Source: Natrialbaceae archaeon
Lineage (GTDB): Archaea > Halobacteriota > Halobacteria > Halobacteriales > Natrialbaceae
Direction: 5' to 3'
Assembly: GCA_003552885.1 (NCBI GenBank)
Contig: PUPA01000188.1
Coordinates: 1-17,880 of the forward strand
DNA: 17,880 bases
The position numbers were made by a program, and so were the translations under genes. Below the pieces are notes generated by a model that worked only from the letters and a program-made list of their open reading frames with translations, was not told the origin of the DNA and searched no databases. Below, piece after piece: positions 7,237 to 12,277 of the stretch. Within the stretch, counting starts at the first letter, position 1; every line of letters starts with the position of its first letter.

Positions 7237-7503
7237 ATGAACGGTCCCGGAATCCTCTGGATGCTCCAGGTCGCCGTCGGACTGTCGATGGCGGGGCCGA
7301 TGTACATCGTCGGGATCGAGCTCCTCCGGGCTGGCAACCCGGCGGTCGGCGTCGGCTTCCTGGCGCTCGGGACGGTCGCGCTTTTCTTCCCGTCGTATCT
7401 CGTCCGCCGGATCGGCGGGCCACGGAGCTGGATCCGCTCGCTGGTCGGGACCTCCGCCGAGACCGAAGAGGAGTCGACCGGCCGACCGGAGCGAAACGAT
7501 TGA
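7237..7503 (+). CDS. Small two-helix membrane protein, function unknown
   Basis: The 88-residue product begins MNGPGILWMLQVAVG and has two hydrophobic segments (roughly 5-27 and 34-52), followed by FFPSYLVRRIGGPRSW and a charged, Glu-rich tail. The frame is open upstream to 7180, but those codons are not hydrophobic and have no start-like context, so I chose the ATG at 7237. A CTCAAATC sequence about 28 nt upstream is a weak TATA candidate. The gene converges with the thioredoxin-like gene, with only a few bases between stop codons. I recognise no family. Short two-helix proteins of this kind are common and mostly uncharacterised in haloarchaea. Confidence 0.7.
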   Translation: MNGPGILWMLQVAVGLSMAGPMYIVGIELLRAGNPAVGVGFLALGTVALFFPSYLVRRIGGPRSWIRSLVGTSAETEEESTGRPERND

Positions 7504-7505
7504 GC

Positions 7506-7883
7506 TCAGTCGGCCCCGACGACGTCCGCGACGGCCTCGGCGAGGTGGATCGCCGGGGGCAGGGGCTCGCTCTCGACGAAACGGGCGACCTCCTCGCCGT
7601 CGCGTTCGACGACGATCGTCGGGATGTACTCGATCCCGTACTCCTCGACGCCGGGGCCCCGTTTGTCCGTGTCGACGGCGTGTTCGACGATCCGTTCGTC
7701 GGGGACGCCGGCGGCCTCGAGCGCGGCGCCGAAGTCGGGCAACAGCGCCCGGCAGTCCTTACACCAGTCTCCGCCCCACACGTGGTAGGTCAGCTCCTCG
7801 CGGCCCGCGGCGAGGACGTCGACGGCCTCCTCGTGGGAGGCGGCGTCCCACGTCGGGTTCGGCCGCATGGTCTCCAGTGACAT
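7506..7883 (-). CDS. Thioredoxin-like protein with WCKDC active site
   Basis: The 125-residue protein has a thioredoxin fold. The redox motif WGGDWCKDCRALLPDFG places the active-site cysteines at C41 and C44. The loop EYIPTIVVERDGEEVARF carries the cis-proline that usually faces that site. There is no signal peptide, so it should act in the cytoplasm on disulfides. CKDC is not the classical CGPC of thioredoxin, so the redox potential and partner probably differ. I chose the ATG at 7883 because a GTTAAGCC box (7908-7913) is 27 nt upstream, fitting a leaderless transcript. An ATG at 7868 is the alternative. The frame extends upstream to 7964, but that stretch is promoter DNA. Confidence 0.87.
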   Translation of the reverse strand: MSLETMRPNPTWDAASHEEAVDVLAAGREELTYHVWGGDWCKDCRALLPDFGAALEAAGVPDERIVEHAVDTDKRGPGVEEYGIEYIPTIVVERDGEEVARFVESEPLPPAIHLAEAVADVVGAD

Positions 7884-7907
7884 GGATCCGGGTTGGACCG
7901 CCGGAGG

Positions 7908-7913
7908 CTTAAC
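7908..7913 (-). promoter_or_regulatory. TATA-like box of the thioredoxin-like gene
   Basis: The minus strand reads GTTAAGCC, centred about 27 nt upstream of the ATG at 7883. This supports a leaderless transcript and the shorter start. It lies in the divergent promoter region shared with the alcohol dehydrogenase gene. Confidence 0.45.
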
Positions 7914-7978
7914 GACCGTGATCGGCCCTCGAGCGTACCGTATTATTATTACCCTAACTTGCACGATTAACAGTTCGG

Positions 7979-7984
7979 TTTTAG
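7979..7984 (+). promoter_or_regulatory. TATA-like box of the alcohol dehydrogenase gene
   Basis: TTTTAG is centred about 30 nt upstream of the ATG at 8012, at the spacing expected for a haloarchaeal promoter with a leaderless or very short-leader transcript. The segment 7936-7975 just upstream is unusually AT-rich for this genome (TATTATTATTACCCTAA) and may hold activator or operator sites. Confidence 0.4.
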
Positions 7985-8011
7985 TCGCGGCAGCGCGTGT
8001 GACCAGTTGGC

Positions 8012-9085
8012 ATGTCGATGAACGCCGTCGTGCTGGAGGAGTTCCAGGAACCGCTCGAAGTACACCAGGTCGACCGCCCGGAGCCCGAGCCGGACGGTCT
8101 GGTCGCGAAGGTCGAAGGCTGTGGCGTCTGTCGGAGCGATTGGCACTGTTGGCAGGGCGACTGGGACTGGTTCGGCTACCGGCCCGATCCGCCCCACATC
8201 CTAGGTCACGAACCGACGGGGACCGTCCTCGAGGTCGGCGAGAACGTCGAGAACGTCTCGGAGGGCCAGGAGATCGCGATCCCCTTCAACTTCGCCTGCG
8301 GGAAGTGCTCGCTCTGTCGGAACGGCCGGGAGAACATCTGTGAGAACCACGTCGGGCTGGGCTTTATGAACGAGGCTCCGGGCGCGTTCGCCGAGGAGGT
8401 CCACGTCCCGAACGCCGACGTCAACGCCGTCCCACTGCCGGACTCGATCGACGCCGAAACCGCCGCCGGCTGTGGCTGTCGCTTTATGACCTCCTACCAC
8501 GGGATGGCCCACCAGGGTGACGTCGGCCGCGGCGAGAGCGTCGTCGTCCACGGCTGTGGCGGCATCGGCCTCTCGGCGATCCACATCGCCGACGCGCTGG
8601 GGGCGAACGTGATCGGCGTCGACCTCATGGAGGAAAAACTCGACCGGGCCGAGAAGCTCGGAGCCGTCGCGACCGTCGACGCGAGCGAGGTCGACGACCC
8701 CGCAAAGGAGGTCCGGGACATCACCGACGGCGGCGCCGACGTTTCGGTCGACGCCCTCGGCATCGAGGCCACCTGCCGGAACGCCGTCGACTCCCTCGGG
8801 AAGGGGGGCAGACACGTCCAGATCGGCCTCACGACGAGCGAGGAGCGAGGCGAGATCCCGCTGCCGACCGACGAGTTCGTGGCCAAGGAGATCGAGTTCG
8901 TCGGCTCGCTCGGACTCCAGCCCTCGCGGTATCCGGAGATGCTCGACATGATCGAATCCGGCAAGCTCGATCCGACGATCCTCGTCGAGGACACGATCGA
9001 CATCCACGCCGTTCCCGGCGAGCTCGCCGCGATGACCGAGTTCAACACGGTCGGGATCCCGGTCTGTACCGAGTTCGGGGGCTAG
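8012..9085 (+). CDS. adh: Zinc-dependent alcohol dehydrogenase family protein (MDR superfamily)
   Basis: This 357-residue enzyme is a medium-chain NAD(P)-dependent dehydrogenase, expected to oxidise an alcohol or reduce an aldehyde or ketone. The catalytic-zinc motif GVCRSDWH has C40, the second ligand motif GHEPTG has H66-E67, and a cysteine near C154/C156 can complete the site. The structural-zinc cysteines are C96, C99, C102 and C110 (FACGKCSLCRNGRENIC). The Rossmann nucleotide loop is GCGGIG at 181-186, followed by an acidic residue (GVDLMEEK) that favours NAD over NADP. Substrate cannot be read from the sequence. It is divergent from the thioredoxin-like gene and ends tail to tail with the uracil-DNA glycosylase gene, sharing CTAG. 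Confidence 0.93.
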   Translation: MSMNAVVLEEFQEPLEVHQVDRPEPEPDGLVAKVEGCGVCRSDWHCWQGDWDWFGYRPDPPHILGHEPTGTVLEVGENVENVSEGQEIAIPFNFACGKCSLCRNGRENICENHVGLGFMNEAPGAFAEEVHVPNADVNAVPLPDSIDAETAAGCGCRFMTSYHGMAHQGDVGRGESVVVHGCGGIGLSAIHIADALGANVIGVDLMEEKLDRAEKLGAVATVDASEVDDPAKEVRDITDGGADVSVDALGIEATCRNAVDSLGKGGRHVQIGLTTSEERGEIPLPTDEFVAKEIEFVGSLGLQPSRYPEMLDMIESGKLDPTILVEDTIDIHAVPGELAAMTEFNTVGIPVCTEFGG

Positions 9086-9678
9086 AAGCCGTCCAGCCGG
9101 CTCTGTCCCCCACCCGCACCATCGACGCCGGCGAGCTCCGCGGCGGTCTCTACGGCCGACGCGAACGGTTCCGCCTGGCTCCGGTCGTAGAGGGTCGCCG
9201 CGGGGTGCAGACAGATCACCAGCCGGCGGGCGCGCCCGCCGATCCGGAGCTCCTCGACCGAGCCCGCCTCGCCGGTCACCCCGACGGAACGCCCGAGGAG
9301 GTGTTCGGCCGGCACCTTCCCGAGGGTCGCGACGACCGACGGGTCGACCAGTTCGATCTCCCGTCGGAGGTGATCGCGGCAGTTTCCCAGCTCCTCGGCC
9401 GTCGGATCCCGGTTCTCCGGAGGGCGACAACGCACGCAGTTGGTGATCCGGACGTCGGCGCGGGCGAGGCCGGCGTCGCGCAAGGCGTCGTCGAGCACGG
9501 AGCCGCTCCGGCCGACGAACGGCTCGCCACGGTCGTCCTCGGTCGCGCCGGGGCCCTCGCCGACGAACAGCAGGTCGGCGTCGGCCGGCCCGGTCCCGTT
9601 GACGATCCGGCTCCGGGAGTCGACCAGCGCCGGACACCGCTCGCAGCCGACCACCGCCGCGGCCTCACAGTCGTCCAT
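9082..9678 (-). CDS. udg: Uracil-DNA glycosylase, family 4 (iron-sulfur type)
   Basis: The 198-residue enzyme removes uracil from DNA as the first step of base-excision repair, guarding a GC-rich genome against cytosine deamination. Motif A reads GEGPGATEDDRGEPFVGRSG (from G40), and motif B is HPAAT with H158. Cysteines C12, C15, C84 and C100 are spaced as the 4Fe-4S ligands of family-4 enzymes (CERC, then RCRPPENRDPT, then GNC). GEGPG instead of the common GEAPG is a mild variant. The glycine-rich C-terminal tail (DGAGGGQSR) is probably disordered. The stop codon overlaps that of the adh gene in CTAG. The start is the ATG at 9678, right before the first Cys region. Confidence 0.92.
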   Translation of the reverse strand: MDDCEAAAVVGCERCPALVDSRSRIVNGTGPADADLLFVGEGPGATEDDRGEPFVGRSGSVLDDALRDAGLARADVRITNCVRCRPPENRDPTAEELGNCRDHLRREIELVDPSVVATLGKVPAEHLLGRSVGVTGEAGSVEELRIGGRARRLVICLHPAATLYDRSQAEPFASAVETAAELAGVDGAGGGQSRLDGF

Positions 9679-9733
9679 GGATCGCCCTTCGCCGGCGGAC
9701 TACTACGCCTTTCGGATCTCCGGGCTGGGCCGG

Positions 9734-9976
9734 TCACCGGCGCAACTCCACGTCGACGGCCGTCCGGGTCGCCCGGGCGAGCCCGAGGACGGCGACGAAC
9801 GAGCCGAGCAGGACGAGCCCCGCAAGGAGGAACGCACCCATCGCCGTCGCCCCGAACTCCGGGTGAGAGAGAAGCGGCTCGACGAACCGGCTGCCGAAGA
9901 GGACGACGAGGACGCCGACCGCGACCCGCACGGACGCGCCCCAGTAGTCGCCGTACTCCTCGGGGGAAAGCTCCAT
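9734..9976 (-). CDS. Small two-helix membrane protein, function unknown
   Basis: The 80-residue protein starts MELSPEEYGDYWGAS and has two hydrophobic segments (about 17-37 and 46-66) with a short basic tail. The frame is open to 10003, but the extra codons overlap the promoter, so I chose the ATG at 9976. An AT-rich box, AAAACGTTTTGAG, centred about 27-30 nt upstream fits a TATA element and a leaderless transcript. It lies downstream of the halorhodopsin terminator and upstream of udg, all on the minus strand, and appears to be a separate transcription unit. I do not recognise the family. Confidence 0.65.
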   Translation of the reverse strand: MELSPEEYGDYWGASVRVAVGVLVVLFGSRFVEPLLSHPEFGATAMGAFLLAGLVLLGSFVAVLGLARATRTAVDVELRR

Positions 9977-10036
9977 GCTACCGCGTGGGGTCTCCCCCCT
10001 CAAAACGTTTTCATCGCTCGCGGCCGGCGGCGCTCG

Positions 10037-10043
10037 AAAAAAA
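10037..10043 (-). terminator. T-run terminator after halorhodopsin
   Basis: Seven consecutive T residues on the minus strand start 15 nt past the halorhodopsin stop codon (10059). A T-tract directly after a gene is the usual archaeal intrinsic terminator. It is flanked by direct CGAGCG repeats, not a hairpin. Confidence 0.6.
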
Positions 10044-10058
10044 TCGCTCGATCGGTCC

Positions 10059-10904
10059 TCAGTCGTCCGCGGGGACGAACCCGGGGAGGCTGCTGCCGTA
10101 CTCCTCGCCGGCGGTGATCGTCTCCGGCTCCTTGGCGACGTACAGCATGACCAGGATCGTCACGATGTACTTCGTGATGATGTCGAGGATGCTGTAGCCC
10201 CAGGAGGTGAAGGCGACGTCGAGCACCGCGATCCCCTCGACGCCGAGGAACCACAGGATCGGGTAGCCGAACCAGCCGACGACGGTCAGCAGCTTCAGGG
10301 TGTTGAACAGATCCGACGTGCCGGTCTGTTTCGCGTCGGCGTCCCACTCGACGAGGATGATGTAGACGATGACGAGGAAGAACGCCGAGCTAAGGACGAA
10401 CCACCACCAGCGCATGAGGTGCGTCGAGGTGGTGAGCGCGGCCGCGAGGCCGGTGACACACATCGCGATCGTAAACGCCACGGAGGTCAGGATCTTGGTC
10501 ATGTTCGAGCCCGCGATGAGCCCGAGGGCGATCAGGATGAAGGGCGTGGAGAACGTCCAGGTGAGGTACCGACCCCACATGGTGAGCACTTCCTCGCCCT
10601 CGACGGCGTGACCCGCCGGCATCTCGAGGAAGCTTATCGTCAGCCCCGAGGTGAGCCCGGTGTAACTCGAGATCGAGACGACCGAGATGAGCATCACCGA
10701 GACCGCGATGAGCTTCGAGCGGGGGTCGGTGAGGTTCCGGCCGAGCCAGACGATGGCCATGATGGTGAACCCGGCCAGCGCGATGTTCGCGACGAACGAC
10801 CACGCGAGCAGGGGATCGTCGAACACGTGCTCGAATATCTCGGTTTGTGTCTCCGGTGCCTGTAACACCTGAGCCAGTACAGCCGTGGCTTCTGTTGATG
10901 CCAT
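10059..10904 (-). CDS. hop: Halorhodopsin, light-driven chloride pump
   Basis: This 281-residue seven-helix retinal protein is predicted to import chloride into the cell using light. The chloride-pump signature is on helix C: R112, T115, S119 and A126 replace the bacteriorhodopsin R82, D85, T89 and D96, with T in place of the proton acceptor. The B-C loop EMPAGHAVEGE and the GRYLTW segment are halorhodopsin-specific. Retinal is bound to K245, with counter-ion D241 and pocket residues W116, M148, G152, W211, Y214, P215 and W218. Unusual residues are T244 next to the lysine, where halorhodopsins I remember have Ala, and T145 where they have Asp. I chose the ATG at 10904 rather than 10949, because TTTAAG (10930-10935) is 29 nt upstream and the longer form would be read through the promoter. 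No transducer or bat regulator gene is in this window. Confidence 0.94.
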   Translation of the reverse strand: MASTEATAVLAQVLQAPETQTEIFEHVFDDPLLAWSFVANIALAGFTIMAIVWLGRNLTDPRSKLIAVSVMLISVVSISSYTGLTSGLTISFLEMPAGHAVEGEEVLTMWGRYLTWTFSTPFILIALGLIAGSNMTKILTSVAFTIAMCVTGLAAALTTSTHLMRWWWFVLSSAFFLVIVYIILVEWDADAKQTGTSDLFNTLKLLTVVGWFGYPILWFLGVEGIAVLDVAFTSWGYSILDIITKYIVTILVMLYVAKEPETITAGEEYGSSLPGFVPADD

Positions 10905-10929
10905 GGTACACCTGGATGTATATATCGTA

Positions 10930-10935
10930 CTTAAA
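10930..10935 (-). promoter_or_regulatory. TATA box of the halorhodopsin gene
   Basis: TTTAAG on the minus strand is centred 29 nt upstream of the ATG at 10904 and predicts a start site within a few bases of the ATG. A second AT stretch (TATATA, 10919-10924) is too close to the ATG to be the main box. Upstream, 10945-10963 reads ACCCTTACATAGTTATGCC, a possible activator site. Confidence 0.6.
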
Positions 10936-10997
10936 TGAAGCTGGGGCATAACTATGTAAGGGTAGTCGGACGTTTCCGCATGACAGGGGTCGGGGTC

Positions 10998-11069
10998 GGG
11001 ACGTTTCGACGGGTTGGAGTTCCGAGGGGAGTCGAGACGTTTCGATCGGTTGGAGTTCCGAGGGGAGTA
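10998..11069. repeat. 36-bp tandem duplication upstream of halorhodopsin
   Basis: The units are 10998-11033 and 11034-11069, with about four differences in 36 bases. Both contain ACGTTTCGA, GGTTGGAGTTCCGAGG and GGAGT. A third GACGTTTCC fragment occurs just before, near 10969. The repeats sit about 65-130 bases upstream of the halorhodopsin TATA box, in DNA with no gene. Confidence 0.75.
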
Positions 11070-11102
11070 GGCAGTGGTTACGGTTCCGGATAAATATCTA
11101 TT

Positions 11103-11173
11103 ACGGCCGGACGCGGACGACGATCGCGGCTCTACGATACGGACGGCCGGACGCGAGCGGCGGTCGTGGCTCC
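11103..11173. repeat. Degenerate direct repeat, 40-bp spacing
   Basis: 11103-11133 and 11143-11173 both begin ACGGCCGGACGCG and then diverge (about six differences in 31 bases). Related GGTTACGGTTC copies occur near 11077 and 11199. Together with the 36-bp duplication, these make 10968-11210 a repeat-rich spacer. The AT-rich TAAATATCTATTA between the two arrays (11090-11102) stands out in this GC-rich context. Confidence 0.55.
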
Positions 11174-11199
11174 GGGCGGACTACGGTTCGAAGGCGCGG

Positions 11200-11673
11200 T
11201 TACGGTTCGGGACAGACGTCCAGGCGGTGTCTGATGACCTCCCCGTCCTCGTCGGCGGCGTCGATCCACAGCCGGTAGGGCTCGGTCGTCGGCTCGACGG
11301 TCACCGTCGAGCCGTCGACGCCCGCCGCGGGGCCGTCGTCGGTCGCTGGCGCGAACGGGCTCGTGGTCGCGTTGAACGAGGTCGTCTCGACGGTCACCGT
11401 CACCGTCCCGTCGTCGCCGCCGTCGACCGCCAGGACTCCTTCGGCGTCGGCGTCGAGGGCCGCCCCGTAGGACGTGTCTGGCTCGAACGCTGGCTCGGCG
11501 TCGTGGGGCTCACAGACGGGAGCGCCGAGACGCTCGGCCGGGTCGGGAGCCGTCTCGACCGGCGCCCCGCCGATCGTCCAGTAGACCGCGACGCCGGCGA
11601 CCCCGATGCCGGCGAGGGCGATCACCAGACCGAAAAGCAAGAACCCGGAGAACGCCCGATCGAAATCGACCAT
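11200..11673 (-). CDS. Membrane-anchored protein with extracytoplasmic beta-rich domain, function unknown
   Basis: The 157-residue protein begins MVDFDRAFSGFLLFG and has one transmembrane segment (about residues 9-33). A long, acidic, Thr/Val-rich domain of predicted beta-strands follows and is probably outside the cell. Two cysteines (C54 and C154) could form a disulfide across the domain. The frame is open far upstream (to 11979), but homology-like haloarchaeal composition starts at the ATG at 11673, and the extension overlaps the neighbouring gene. A hairpin (11675-11680 with 11690-11695) sits just 1 nt before the start codon, with a T-run upstream. No family is recognised. Confidence 0.75.
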   Translation of the reverse strand: MVDFDRAFSGFLLFGLVIALAGIGVAGVAVYWTIGGAPVETAPDPAERLGAPVCEPHDAEPAFEPDTSYGAALDADAEGVLAVDGGDDGTVTVTVETTSFNATTSPFAPATDDGPAAGVDGSTVTVEPTTEPYRLWIDAADEDGEVIRHRLDVCPEP

Positions 11674-11674
11674 A

Positions 11675-11701
11675 CCGGCCGTAGGCACTGGCCGGAAAAA
11701 A
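11675..11701 (-). promoter_or_regulatory. Hairpin and T-run immediately before a start codon
   Basis: CCGGCC (11675-11680) and GGCCGG (11690-11695) form a perfect inverted repeat with a 9-nt loop, ending 1 nt before the ATG at 11673. On the minus strand a T6 run (11696-11701) lies just upstream. The T-run may be the end of the transcript from 11799-11996 or the TATA-like element of the downstream gene. Confidence 0.35.
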
Positions 11702-11798
11702 CGGTGTGGATCGCGGCCGACCGGCGGTTGACCGACGATCGCAGCCGCAGGTCGCCAGCCGTCCTGCCGTGGACCGGCGATCTTCGGCCCTGAGTCGC

Positions 11799-11996
11799 TC
11801 AGCCGTCGTCGTGTGCGTCGGCGAACCTGACGAGGAGGCCACCGCCGCCGATCCACATCAGGCCGATGACCAGAAAGAGCGGATTCCCGATGGCCAGCCC
11901 GGTCACCGCGATCGCGAGTCCGAAGAGGGCGCTCGCGACGAGGATGACCCGGTAGAACCGCTCGAGCGAGACGAACCACCGAACCAGCGTCTCCAT
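11799..11996 (-). CDS. Small two-helix membrane protein, function unknown
   Basis: The 65-residue protein begins METLVRWFVSLERFYRVIL and has two hydrophobic segments (about 16-36 and 40-57). A short charged tail follows. A CGAATAGG box centred about 28 nt upstream of the ATG at 11996 suits a leaderless transcript. It is on the same strand as the membrane-anchored protein gene downstream, with about 125 bases between them. No family is recognised. Confidence 0.7.
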   Translation of the reverse strand: METLVRWFVSLERFYRVILVASALFGLAIAVTGLAIGNPLFLVIGLMWIGGGGLLVRFADAHDDG

Positions 11997-12130
11997 GGTC
12001 GACGGTTCGGGTCCACTGTCCTATTCGTTTGGGTTCGTGGGCCGCCGTACGATCCCGTTCGGGTGGGTTCGTGAACGACCTGGACCGGTGCGTCGTCCGC
12101 GTGTGGCGCGCCCGCCCGCCCGCAGGGGGC

Positions 12131-12210
12131 TGTGCTCGCCTGTGCTCGCGGGTGGCCGTACTCGCTGTGGGAACTACGCGCGCTGCGGGGGAATCTCCGC
12201 GCGCTGTGGA
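12131..12210. repeat. Short degenerate repeats between the small membrane gene and the OLD-like ATPase
   Basis: TGTGCTCGC is tandemly repeated (12131-12140 and 12141-12150). A 20-21-bp unit with core CGCGCGCTG and GG (12171-12190 and 12191-12210) is also duplicated. The 281-base interval 11997-12277 has no gene I can support. The repeats also give a short 7-residue pattern (LRALRGN/LRALWRG) in one plus-strand frame, which I treat as coincidental. Confidence 0.4.
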
Positions 12211-12277
12211 GGGGTGCGCCGTCGGTCGAGAAGGTCACGGGTTCGGAGACCGGCGCCCACGAGGGGTTGCCGGCCGA

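Noticed and set aside
8201..9637. Minus-strand open frame of 478 codons antisense to adh and overlapping udg
   Set aside because: The translation has no motif, is Arg/Gly-rich at one end, and overlaps two well-supported genes; long antisense frames are common at this GC content.
11074..11793. Plus-strand open frame of 239 codons through the repeat zone
   Set aside because: It is antisense to the membrane-anchored protein gene and runs through repeats; composition is shadow-like.
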